Positions 43,191 through 55,199 of a stretch of 64,000 nucleotides of DNA are shown here, in pieces. The notes under the pieces are model-generated. The model saw nothing but the letters and a program-made list of their open reading frames with translations, made no database searches and was not told where the DNA came from. This stretch comes from Glossina fuscipes. Its lineage: Eukaryota; Arthropoda; Insecta; Diptera; Glossinidae. A program made the position numbers and the translations under genes. Location: positions 18,694,926 through 18,758,925 of the forward strand of contig NW_023998416.1 of the NCBI RefSeq assembly GCF_014805625.2, written 5' to 3'. Positions within the stretch are counted from its first letter, which is position 1; each line of letters starts with the position of its first letter.

Positions 43191-45730
43191 ATAGAGAATA
43201 TCTAAGGGTAGTACAAAAAATTCGGATGAAAATTACAGGAGCTTTTCTATAGGATGCTTTGAAAAATCGGGCTTCGAGAAGAACACGTTGAACATTTTGA
43301 AATGTGGTGCGGAGTCTTTTCTTACCGCAATAAACTTATTATTTCTTTTTCCCGTTAACTTGCAATCTCAGAACCCGAAAATTGCGACCTTTCCTAAATT
43401 TCTTTTCTCGAACATTTTATGCTAAGAATAATGAAAGTGCATAGTTCTTACTATCGACGAATTGTTCGGAAGAATGAGAAAAATACAAATAACTAGCGAT
43501 AAAGCATACTTTTTATAAACCACTTGTTATCACTTCTCACAATTTAAGGTGTTTTCTACGGAAAACAAATAAGTTGAATTTCATATTCACATCCGGTACA
43601 TTACACAGGTTAGTAATCAACAGGCAAGACATTAATCTGTAACTCCCTAACAGGGATTTATTCGACGACGGTCTTTTAGAAGCAATTGGAAAATTTGGGC
43701 ATTATTTACTCCAGACTGTATCGAATTTCTTGCCCCATATTTGAAAAGATTCAAACCATCCACTAAGCCAATAAGAAATTAGAATACCGCAAACCCCCTA
43801 ATTACACAAACAAAAAATATTTTTGCTTAAGTGGCAGCATTGTCAAAACTAATCACCTCCTTGTACATTAAAGTAAATTAAATGAATATTTCACATTTTC
43901 GCGAAGTGATCACAGATTTTTTATACGAACGGAATACTAAGAAAAAACTTTTCAACTTCTTTTTCGAAAATTGACGACAAAGCCGAGCCGAAAAACTTTG
44001 TTCTTGTCTTTCAATATCTCTTGCAGCATGCATATTTAATATTAATGTTTCTATCATCCTATGCGTAGGGAAAATAATAAAAGACCATAATGAGACCTCC
44101 ACGTTATTTTTCTTGTTTGCAAATTAAATAGACGAATCGAATTAGCTATGTTTGTCTTTTAAAAATAGCGATTACAATCGCAGATAGAATAAACTGGATT
44201 ATAAATTTTATAACCTTTACTAATTACTAGTGGTTTTCAACATTTAATTAATTTTAGTAATAAATTTTATTATTATACCATAAATTTGAAAGTAAACATT
44301 TGTCCAGATTTTTGGCTAATGATGGATAAATATTACCACAAGTATTAAAGAATGGAAAAATATGTAGAACTAAATAATAATAAAAGATAAGATAATCACC
44401 TGTTACAGCAACTTTGCAAGGATCATATTATTACGAGATGCTGTTACGTATTTAATTCGCATGATTATTGCGCACACATAAGTGCTTAGTAGGTTAGGTT
44501 AGTAACGAAATGTTTAGAAGTAATTGCCGGGCCGCACATGGTCATATATAATCATGTCGATTATAAACTTCACGTAATTTTAAAAGTAAATTCAATTATT
44601 AATTAATTAGGTGGTAATAGTGATGATAACTTTTGTAACCATATCTGAATATTAAATTAACGCATCTTGTAAATACTTTACACAATTGCTTTTTCGTTAA
44701 TTTTACCCGATTGGTTGGTTTGTTTGGGGAGAGATATCATCGATTTAATATGTATGTAAGGGTTTATGTTAATATCAGGTTTTTTTTATTCATTCGCGAC
44801 ATTGATGCGAATAAAAAAAAACGTTATAATTTTTTGTCGCTGTTACAAAGACTTCCACTCTGCACTTCAATATTCGAACTTGAATAAAAAAAGTAAAGAT
44901 TTCATTTATAATTAATTTAATGTGACTAGTTTTAGTTAATTTCAAGAATTTCTTTGGTTACAATGACAACATCACATTCTTGACATATATGTATGTACTT
45001 ATTGGAGGGTTTCATTGAGTATTAAATTTCTTGATAAGTGTCCTTAAACAGTGGAAACAATGGACAATAGTATGTTTGAATAGTTTCACAAGCGCTTTTC
45101 AGTAATACCCATAATAAACTGTAAAACTTCGAATAAATATCGTTACTCTTTCATTATATTTTTTTAATGCAAAACGCAAATCAAAAATTGAACAACAAAT
45201 GCTTAATGTCTTTGACAAACTAAAAACTGAATGTTAATTTTCTTCCTACGGTTTGCTTTTATTTTGTGTAAAGAGTTACCAACATACTATAATATGGGCC
45301 TGACAAGAGCGGCTGCTTTTTAAAGGAACTCCACAAGAACAACTAAAAATATTATAAGATATAATGCGTGTTTCATTTCTGATCACTTATGCAGAATTAA
45401 TAAATGAGCTCAAGTTTTTGCGTTATGGATAAAACAATCATCCTAATAGTAAATAAAAAAAGAAAAAAGGCAAGAAAAAAAGAAATTTAAGAAAGTAGAA
45501 TAACGATAGAGAAATGAAAATATGTGAAAATAAACAAAGACATTGTCTTTCCCTTTCATCGTGCATCCGTTAAAAATCATTTTTTACATTTGCAATCGTT
45601 ACCATGTCATTATTACTTGGCCTTGTAAAATTTTATTTATCGAAAGTGGTTGAAAATATGGCAAAAATTTCTATTAACTTATGCAATAATTTATTTGCCA
45701 AAGTGTACCGAGAACTACATTCATTTCGGT
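43191..45730. other. AT-rich intergenic stretch
   Basis: About 2.5 kb up to the assembly gap. No gene, RNA gene or repeat match is recognised. Confidence 0.35.
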
Positions 45731-45740
45731 NNNNNNNNNN
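45731..45740. other. Assembly gap (10 N)
   Basis: Ten N bases interrupt the sequence. The true gap size is unknown, so DNA may be missing here. Confidence 0.99.
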
Positions 45741-45939
45741 TCTTCTGGTTTCTATTCGATACTAATGCAAATATGTTTCCGGTGACAGCAATTTTATTGT
45801 CGGCAGATACAACACAGCTCTGAGAGCGCATTTCGAGACAATCATCAGTAAATTTGTTTTTATAATTAGTTTTTGTTAGTCGTTATTGCCTAATTGTATG
45901 ATTACCTCTCAAATGTCCTTTAAGGCAGCCATTTAGTGC

Positions 45940-46990
45940 CCATTTTATTCATTCTGTACATCAGTGATCTACCTTCAGCCATTAAATCCAGACACATCTT
46001 AATATACGCTGACGATGTTAAACTGGTTTCTTCTGTATCTTTGGGGGCGCACAGGGGGCGTTTAAACTAAAAAAATGCAAGAAGCATTCTTTCTTAAAGA
46101 GGAGTTTATTGTAACTACTATAAAACTACTAAGTATTTAATCGTTGCACAGAAAGACGAAAACGTAGATACGTTCATGGTTTTACGGATTCTGTTCGACC
46201 AAGGATTACGTTTCAATCTGCACATTGAGCTTTCTTTAAGTAACGCTAAGTTGGTGCTAGGTTTTATTAAGAAGTGGTCGAAAGAATTTAACAATCCTTA
46301 CATTACAAGAAGGATATACAACAGTCAGACCAATACTTGAGGATACCTCTGTTGTGGAGTCCTTTTCTTATAAGCGTCAATTAGATGTAATGAGCAATGC
46401 TTGCTCTTTGCCATAAGATCTTGAATTGGTCCCCGCTTGTCTTTTTGACTCTTTATGAAAATAGATTGCTTTTATTAGCTCCACCTTTACTTGAGAAATG
46501 TAAATTTATTCTTGGTATTTCCTTCCTAATTAAGTTAACAAACGGTACCGTCGATTCGGCGACATCACTTGGTGAGATAAAACTTTAATATGCCGAATCG
46601 TTTCTCTAGGAATTTCATCTTCACAAAGCTAAGTCAATATAGATTTAATAATGAGCTTTTCAATCCGTTCAAAGTTATTTAGATTTTTGCAAAACTAAAT
46701 AACATCCGCTACTTTATCTTACTATCGGACTCTTTGAATTCTTTTAAATCCTAAACTTTTGTAAGATTTGCGAAGGGGTTCGCTCACAACTCGGATGTGT
46801 ATCGGCTACGGATGTGCCTCTATGCTGCATGCTTTTTAGCTCTTGTTTATTTGTATATGAAGTTTCTTTTGTTATTTTTTCATCATATGTTTTTTCTTTA
46901 TATGCATTGTATTAGTTATTATTAAACAATTGAATTCGGCTGCTAACTTATTTTAGCTGAATTTCATATGTAAATAAATAAAAGTATACC
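45940..46990 (+). mobile_element. Jockey-like non-LTR retrotransposon fragment 1
   Basis: The sequence near 45940-46025 encodes ILFILYISDLPSAIKS and then LIYADDVKLVSS (YADD at 46005-46016), the palm of a jockey-clade reverse transcriptase. Later frames match its C-terminal region: YENRLLLLAPPLLEKCKF and LIKLTNGTVDSA (46460-46560), where related elements have 'R...L..L..RR' then 'G.ID'. The 3' UTR ends GCTGAATTTCATATGTAAAT and then AATAAAAG near 46985. Several frameshifts and stops are present, and the 5' end may be lost at the nearby assembly gap. Confidence 0.7.
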
Positions 46991-47428
46991 GTTTCAGATA
47001 TATACGGACTTCGACTATAATGTAGCTAATATAGACGCACTATTATTCGACTTTAATGATTTACGATATTAAAACAGCCAAGTTTTTTACTTTTGCTTAT
47101 TGCCACATTTCTTTAATTCTTTTGAGCTATTTTTAACGTCAGCTGTCAAATTATCTTGCATAAAAAGAATAAGATGTTTTTTCTTTATACGTAAATACAG
47201 TAAATATTTGTCAAATTGGAAAAAAATAAAATTTTTTTTACAGCTCAGACCATAAGCAAAAGTCGATAAATTACATTATTTTAGAAACAATATATCTTGG
47301 AAAAATGAATACGATGCATTGATCGGAAGATTGAAGAAAATTATACAATTTCAGCACTAAGTAGAAAAAAAAAAAACTAAATAAGATAACAATAGTGGCA
47401 AATTTGGAGAAAAGTTTATTTTAAAAAA
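46991..47428 (+). promoter_or_regulatory. Upstream region of mon2
   Basis: This 0.44-kb AT-rich stretch lies between the LINE 3' end and the mon2 ATG, so the promoter must be here or in the LINE. GTCGATAAA near 47262 shares the half of a DRE. No TATA box in a convincing setting was seen. Confidence 0.3.
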
Positions 47429-50400
47429 ATGTCGTTTGTACGCACGGCAACTTCTGGTGTTGGTGGTAATGGGGAATCTGTGCAAAAATTTGTGGAAGCT
47501 TTGCAAGCCGATTTTAAAATACTTGCTTTAGAGACCAAAAAGAAATATCCACAAATTAAAGAGGTAATATTGTAATCACAGATAATGAGGTGATTGAAAA
47601 TTAATTGTATTATGTGTACATGTGCATAAGTATGTATGTATCTAGAAGCGCATGTATGTGAAAACGAAAAAAACACCCTAAATGTGGGACAAGAGATGAC
47701 ACCTAATAACCTGCAGTATTGTTATGAATTATAGTTTTGCACACAATTACTAAAACTTTTAGTTTATGTGAAACTGAATACAATCGATTTTTTCATTTAT
47801 ATTTTTGCTTTCGTAACAGTCCTGCGAAGAGGCCATATCCAAGCTGACAGCAGCCGGCAATAATCCACAGCAATCTGTTTATTATACGGTGAATCAAATT
47901 TTGTATCCTTTGGTCCAAGGTTGTGAAACGAAAGATTTAAAAATTATTAGAGTGAGTCATTTAAAATAAAAGGTCAACATTATCTTATCGCAAGAACTAA
48001 TTGATCACTTAATCCTCTTATCTCTTCTTTACTAGTTCTGTTTGGGTATGATGCAACGTTTAATTACCCAGCAAGTGGTCGACCAGAAGGGAGCCCGCTA
48101 CATAACTGATGCTTTATGGATGCTCATGGAACATAATATTGAGGAAGTGAAAGTGTTACAAACTGTTACTCTTTTATTAACCACAAACACCGTGGTACAT
48201 GGAGAAACTTTGGCGAAATCTTTGGTGCTTTGTTTTCGTTTACATTATACAAAAGACCCGACTATAGTGAACACAGCGGGGGCAACGATCCGACAGTTGG
48301 TTTCTTTAGTTTTCGAGCGTGTTTATTTAGAAAAAGAATCTTTAACAAATTTACAACAGAAAGATGTAGGCGGAAATGCTATGGATTCTATCGATGTCAG
48401 TGAGAGCAGTGTGGGCAGTGGCAGCACGGGCGGACCCAATGAAATGCAAACATTTGCATCCGATGCATTCTTCCTCTTTCAAGTACCCTAAAGTTTCCAT
48501 CGTTTTGAAATGCATTCTCAATTAAATTTTATTTCTTTAGGATCTTGTCCAATTAGTAAATGCTGATCCGCCGTATTGGTTGTCAGGTATGACTGAAATG
48601 ACTCGCACTTTTGGTTTAGAATTGCTTGAAGCTGTACTTACAAACTTCAGTGCTGTTTTCCACGAAAATCGCGATTTCCGTTTGTTACTCAAAGAACGTG
48701 TTTGTGCTTTGGTTATTAAGCTATTTTCTCCGAATGTGAAACATCGGAGTTTGCCCACACAGAATAGCAATGGAAGTGTAAATAATATGCCCAATGATAA
48801 GCCTTATTTTCCGATCAGTATGCGTTTGTTGCGCTTAGTTGCCATACTCATACAAAAATATCACACAATTTTGGTAACCGAGTGTGAGATATTTCTGTCA
48901 TTGATTATAAAATTTTTGGACTCCGATAAGCCGCATTGGCAACGTGCCTTAGCTTTAGAAGTTATTCATAAATTGGCTACGAAACCTATGCTAATGGCAT
49001 TTTTCTGCAAATCGTATGATTGTAAAAATCACGCTACCAATATTGTGCAAGATATGATTACATCGTTGGGGACTTATGTACGTTATTCATTGATTAATGC
49101 ATCAGCACGTGAGTATATGAAAATAGAAAAGTTTTTTACTGATAGTATTAAACCTTATTCCAACAGTACTGAATGGCCAACAAAATGGTACTTCACAAAT
49201 GAATTCGTTATCCGCTCACAACGCTAACAATCATTGTGGTTTTGTTTTTCGTGGAGTATTTCTGCCTTTGGTTGCATCATTTGATCCTGGCTCAGTTAAA
49301 GCCACTTAGTAAGTAAAAGTTCTTAAAATAAAAGGAGCATTTAAAAAATTGTATTTATTATTTTTGAATTTAGCTTGGAAATGCTGGAGAAAAATGCGGC
49401 TCCTGATATACCGGAAAGTTATGGCATTTCTTTGGCTTATGCCATACTTCTGGACATAACACGTTCAATTGGTAGTGTCATACAAAGGACACCTGAAATG
49501 GTATGCGATTTTATTTTCAATACATTTCTCTTCGTCTCTTTCTCAAGTCTGCCAATTTATTACAGCATCCAACGCATAATTCAGCCATAATAACTGAAGA
49601 GGAACACAAGCCTCTATGTTTGCAATTAATTAATTCTAGTTGGTCAGGCTTGTTGTCAGCTTTTGTGCCTCTGGTAGATGCTTCTATCGATGAAATCTCC
49701 ACCGACCATATACTGAAGGCCATGCAAAATTATGCCGCTTTATGTGGGATATTGGATTTGCTGAATCCTCGAGATGCTTTCATAATGGCCATTTGTCGTG
49801 CATCTTTCCCACCGCATTATGCCATGTCAATTTTTGCCAACAATCCTCATTTAGATGTAGATTTGAGATGTAAGATATTCATATTCTAAATAATTAATTA
49901 ATGTGGCGATTGACGTTCCTTATTTTTAGGCCATACTCGCTCCAGCAGTCAAGATTTAAACAATCAATTTATGAGTACTTGCACAGATGTGGGTGATTTT
50001 CGCCAGCAAATTGTGGCCGTTGGTACACCTTTGCCTAGTGCGTCTCTACCGCATAGTGTTATGCAGGCGCCAGTCATGTTAACCACTAAAAATTTGCAGT
50101 GTATGCGTGCTATTTTAGTGTTGGCTCATAGCAATGGCAGTATTCTGGGTACCTCATGGCACATTGTTTTGCAAACCTTACAGCATCTTGTTTGGATATT
50201 GGGCTTAAAGCCATCTACTGGCGGCAGTCTACAGGCTTTTCCTAAACCAGCGGTAGAGGCTAACGTTGGTATACAGACCGCAGTTATGGCAGATTTGCCG
50301 GTACTTTCGACAATGCTAAGTCAGCTCTTTGAATCCAGCCAATATCTGGACGACGTAGCTTTGCATCATTTAATAGATGCTTTATGCAAATTATCGCATG

Positions 50401-53400
50401 AGGTAAGAACTTTTAACAGCGACTGGTCTTAACATTCGGCTATATATTTATTTATTTTTATTTTTTACTTATATTTAGGCTATGGAACTGGCTTACGCTA
50501 ACAGAGTAATTATTTGTACAAGTCAAATTGCGATATTATTATCAATTATCTGAATATTTTTACATTTCCAGGAGCCATCGTTGTTTGCCGTCGCCAAACT
50601 TTTAGAGACGGGTTTAGTAAATATGCCCAGAATAGAAGTTCTATGGCGTCCTTTAACTAACCATTTACTGGAAGTTTGTCAACATCGCCATATACGAATG
50701 AGGGAATGGGGTGTTGAAGCCATTACATATTTAGTTAAATCAGCTTTACAATATAAACATAGTCAACCCTTGAAAGAAAATATGGTACATTATTCGTTTA
50801 TATCGTTTATATACTTTTCTACCATGGTTAGTGTTTATATAATTATAGACTTTACAAACAATGCTTTTGAATCCACTATCTGAGCTGTCCACAGTTATGC
50901 ATGCCGACGTTCGTCAAAGGCAACTGGATTGTGTTTTGCAAATATTGAACGGAGCCGGTGAGATTTTATCATTTGGTTGGCCAGCAATTATCGAAATTAT
51001 CGGAGCCGTTAATGAGCATCACGGTGAACCTTTGATACGTACAGCTTTTCAATGCCTTCAGCTGGTGATTACAGACTTTTTAACCGTAATGCCTTGGCGT
51101 TGTCTGCCTTTATGTATTAGCACTGCAGCGAAATTTGGTTCACAAACACAAGAATTGAATATATCGTTAACAGCTATAGGTTTAATGGTAAATTTGAAAT
51201 TAACTAAAAAAGAAAACGTTTGTTAGTAAACCTAAAGAAAATTACTTGTCGTCTAGTGGAATATTTCGGATTTCTTTAATCAAAATCAAGATAAATTAAT
51301 GGCTACCCCAGTCGATGACGCTAGTATATTGCCCGATTTTCCTGGTACCGTTAAAATGCCACAGTTTGATAAATTGTGGATGTGTTTGTATGCTAAACTA
51401 GGTTAGTAATTTTGAAAAAATTTTATTTTGAGGATCAATTTCAAAAATATATTAATTGTAGGGGAATTATGTGTTGATTCTCGACCGGCTGTACGGAAAT
51501 CGGCAGGTCAAACTTTATTTTCAACAATTTCGGCTCATGGCAGTTTATTAAACCCGCCTACTTGGCAAGCCTTAGTTTGGCAAGTTTTGTTTCCTTTATT
51601 GGATAATGTAAGGGCCCTGTCCAGTTCGGCAAGCAACGAAAAAGTTGACGCCAGTGGCAATATACTAATACATCACTCGCGTAATACTGCTCAAAAACAA
51701 TGGGCCGAAACTCAAGTTTTAACTTTATCGGGTGTATGCAGAGTAAGTAATTAGTATAATTTTCCTAATCCTTTGCTAAGTTCCTAGTAATCCTTTTTTC
51801 TTTTATTTTATAGGTTTTTAACACTAAACGTGACTTGATACAAATGTTAGGTGATTTCGATCGGGCCTGGTCTCTAATTTTAGAATTCATACAAAATGCT
51901 GCTTTAAGTAAAAATGGTGAAGTCTCCTTGGCTGCCTTAAAATCTTTACAAGAAATTATGTATCATAATTCGGAGAGCAATTGCTTATCAAAAGTAGAAA
52001 CGAACACTGCTAGTCGGGCAACATCAAAAGACGACGAAATTTGGAATGTAATTATCTTGAAATTCGTGCTTGCTTCATGTCAAAGTATTTTTCAAATATT
52101 TATGCCTATCTACGTAGATCGCCTGGAAGATTTGGTTAAATATTGGGATGGAGAGTACTAAAATGTCAACGAAAATTCAGGACACACAACAAGATGAGTT
52201 TTATATACCCAGTCAGGCGTTTCTTACAGCATTGATACAAATATTTCCCGCCATTTTTCAACATATACAAAAAAGGTGCGAGCGTACAATTGGTTAAAAG
52301 TAACCAAACCTTTCCTAAGCGCAAAAGTATAGAATTTGAAAAGCGTTTTGTTCATTGAAAGCACATCAGTTCGGTTGACCCATGAGCACTGAAATGTCGA
52401 ATGGTTTCACCTAAACTTCATAGCGCCCTGTTACCCTACGGTTTATTAAATGTTTGCAATATGGTATGTTTGTCCGGCTGAAATGGGCCAAATCGATCGT
52501 AGGACACGTCTACAGCAAGTAGCACAACATAAACTGATAAGTCTTCCTTTAGGTTCCAAACTAATGTATTTCTACGCTACTCCAAGCCTTTTTCAAACAT
52601 CTGATGATATGTTCCCACTGTTCCGTTTCAAAGAACTTTTGAGTAAAAAAAATGGTGGTAATGTTTATGAAAAGCTAGTAAACAATTTTTTTTTCATTTG
52701 CTATCTAAAAATATTTTAAGATATGTTAAGATATATTGTCCAAACTGCTGTGCGCTTTCAAGTCTCCGATAGTGGGCCTTTAACATTCTAATTATCTTTA
52801 CATGTTTATCATAATTCTCGCCTATAAGTGAAAAGTATACAAAAGATCTTAATTTTTTGTCTGTTGAGGATGTTGAACGTCCAACGGGAAAATTCTAAAC
52901 TTTATACCTCTTTTGGAAAATGGTTAAGCAATTCTATTATTTAATTCTTATCTTTTAGATTTAAGTCTTCCGACTTTGAAAAGTTCTGTAACGTGCTAAC
53001 TAACGCTGTATGTATACCAGTGCAAACCGAGGCAGTTCCTTATATAATGTCATCTGTATCCGATTCCCTATTGACACCCTTACATGACAGTATTTTAGAA
53101 TGCATGGAATTGATTCAAAAAGTAAGTCGTTAATAAATATTTCTAAATTCCGGTGCTTATTGGCTTTGCGTGATAGGAGGCTACCAAAGATGGATGCAAT
53201 CTAAGTCAGTTAATACCGGCTATTTTCCGTCAACTTTTAATATTTAGTAAGTTTGCTTGTACACCGCCTTCGCTGCAAGTTAGTGAGCAACACAAATACG
53301 GCAAGACAACGAATCATTACGGTAACAATGCCACAGTGGAAGTAGTTAGCATGAATTATATACCTTTTGGGGAGAAAGCCATAACAATTTGCGTAAAATT

Positions 53401-55081
53401 GTATCAGTGTACGGCCACCGAGGAGCCAGTAATGCAGGAACATATATTACATGAGATAATTAAGGTATTTCTCAAACCCCTGTAGAATTTCGTATCTAAT
53501 GCTTAAACATTTCTTTGTTTTAACATAAGGCTCTTCGTACGCCTTTGGCAATGAAATATAAATGTTTGGCTTCGAGTACTTGGAAATTGTCGATATCTAG
53601 TTTAATTACAGTTTTATATACTGGACTTAAAGTAGCTCGAGCGAAACCACAATACTTCAATAGTATGTGGGACGATTTGGCCGATACTTTGGATAAATTT
53701 TTATTTCCCGTTAGGTATTAAAGATAAAAAATTAAAAACTTTTGTAAGAGAACTTATTAACGGTTTTCTTCAACAGCGTTTGTACGATAGAAGATCGTGG
53801 CTTAGAGGAAATTGTTTTAGATGAAACGATCGATTGTCAGGTTATTGAATTATTGCGAGATGAGGTGTTGCCTTATGCCCATGAAATGCCTCATCAATTT
53901 ATTATGCAAATTGTAGTTTTACTTAATAAAGGTTCCATACATTCCGCTTCTGATTCGAATATCTGTTACGAATCCGATTGGAAATTACGTGAAATATTTG
54001 CCAAAACTTGTTTCGAGACCCTTTTGCAATTCTCACTTTTGGATGATAATTGCAATGGCAATAATAATCGCTTAACAAATGCCAGTGGCAGTGCAACTTC
54101 AGCGACGGCTAATATATTAAACGCTAACATAGCAGCCGCTGTATCAACTGGGATAAACGGTGGTGCGGGAGGAAAAGATTTTGCAGGTCGCTTAGCTGTT
54201 ACCGCTCTATTACATCGCTTTCAAGAGGTTTTAAAACGTTTCAACGACGATGAACGCCAAAGTGGGAAATGTCCTTTGCCAAGGTAAAATTAATTTTATA
54301 AGGTGACATATTTCAAAAAATTTATGTTTATTGAATTATTTTTGCTGTGTTTTTAGATTTAGATTATCAGAAATTTCATTTGTCTTAAAAGCTATCGCTA
54401 CTTTGGTAATATCTATGAAAAAAGCACCCGCATCCAAAGGTAAATTTTTTCACACGACGTAACAAGTGCAAAACAAGTGGGATGCGGCCCATCATTAAAT
54501 ACCTTATGCCACTTCGTTTAAAACGGTTGTTTATGTAACGATTTCTCAAAATAAGGCTGTCTATGGGGAGTGGTCGAAAAAGCGGTTCGATCCGGACCAT
54601 TTTAAGCAACGTTCGAAACAAGTCATTGTATCAAAATGCATCAAAACATCTCAAAAATTGCGACACGCGGGTTGAACACAAGAAAGCAGGACAGTCAGAC
54701 GGACAGACAAGCTTAGATCCATATAATAAAAAGCTGGTTTATCTCAAGTCCTCCTGGGTGTTGTATACGTCCGCACAAATTCAACAAATAGTTTTCTTTC
54801 ACAAGTGGTGTAGGGTGTAAAAAGTTCAGATATGATTATTGACTTTCATGTTTATAGTTAATAAGCCAGCCTGGGATCAATTGATCGGTCTCTATCCATA
54901 TTTGGTGGATTGCACTACAACCACATCGCCTGAAGTGTCACGTTCCCTACAAGAAGCTCTACTGCAATATACGGATTTATTACAACCGCCAAAATGCTTT
55001 GTCTCCAATGTAGATGCGGAAAGTTTTACTGCAAAGCCCATTTCTACGTCTACAACGCAACAGACGAATGGACAGGAGTAA
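47429..55081 (+). CDS. mon2: Mon2 (Golgi/endosome trafficking scaffold, Sec7-BIG/GBF-related), 20 exons
   Basis: Exons: 47429-47563, 47820-47951, 48036-48482, 48541-49308, 49374-49500, 49566-49869, 49930-50402, 50479-50505, 50572-50784, 50849-51187, 51257-51401, 51462-51742, 51814-52047, 52118-52275, 52959-53121, 53177-53464, 53530-53714, 53777-54283, 54357-54439, 54858-55081. Introns are GT-AG and phases match. The total is 5233 nt, one more than a multiple of three, because exon 4 shifts frame (see findings). About 1743 residues would result otherwise, near the family size. The N-terminus ([20 protein letters not shown]) is the DCB-like domain. Later blocks such as [35 protein letters not shown] and [20 protein letters not shown] read like fly Mon2. 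Mon2 is related to large Arf-GEFs but lacks a Sec7 domain. It works with Dopey at trans-Golgi/endosome membranes and in Drosophila anchors germ plasm. Confidence 0.93.
50479..50505 (+). CDS. mon2: 27-nt micro-exon 8 of mon2
   Basis: It encodes AMELAYANR only. The bounding acceptor (TATATTTAG) and donor (GTAATT) are acceptable and the phase is zero on both sides. Skipping it would remove nine residues without changing frame. It sits between exons ending LCKLSHE and beginning EPSLFAVAK. Confidence 0.8.
52276..52958 (+). other. Intron 14 of mon2, longest of the gene
   Basis: At 683 bp it is several times longer than most mon2 introns. It contains a moderate-complexity segment (52320-52640) with an 89-residue frame, suggesting an inserted sequence that I could not identify. 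Confidence 0.5.
54480..54818 (+). repeat. Dispersed repeat family A, copy 5, inside mon2 intron 19
   Basis: It shows GGGAGTGGTCGAAAAAGCGG, CGGACCATTTTAAGCAACG, ATCTCAAAAATTGCGACACG, GACAGTCAGACGGACAGAC, CTCCTGGGTGTTGTATACG and the end AAGTGGTGTAGGGTGTAAA. It is the most complete copy of the family and accounts for most of the 418-bp intron. Confidence 0.75.
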
Positions 55082-55172
55082 ATTTTCTAATTTCAAGAAA
55101 ACGCTATATAGCTGATCGCAGTCACAATATTTAGAGCATGAAAATTCAAAAATTGAAATTAAAAAGAAAAAA

Positions 55173-55178
55173 AATAAA
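55173..55178 (+). terminator. AATAAA poly(A) signal candidate for mon2
   Basis: AATAAA occurs about 90 bp after the stop, within a run of AAAATAAAAT. The 55.1-56.0 kb flank is very AT-rich with many similar motifs, so the site used is uncertain. Confidence 0.4.
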
Positions 55179-55199
55179 ATAAAATAATAGGCAAACTCG

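Noticed and set aside
51835..52161. mon2 frame appearing to end at a stop near 52159
   Set aside because: A 70-bp intron (52048-52117) explains it: IWN joins in phase to [16 protein letters not shown], so there is no premature stop or frameshift.
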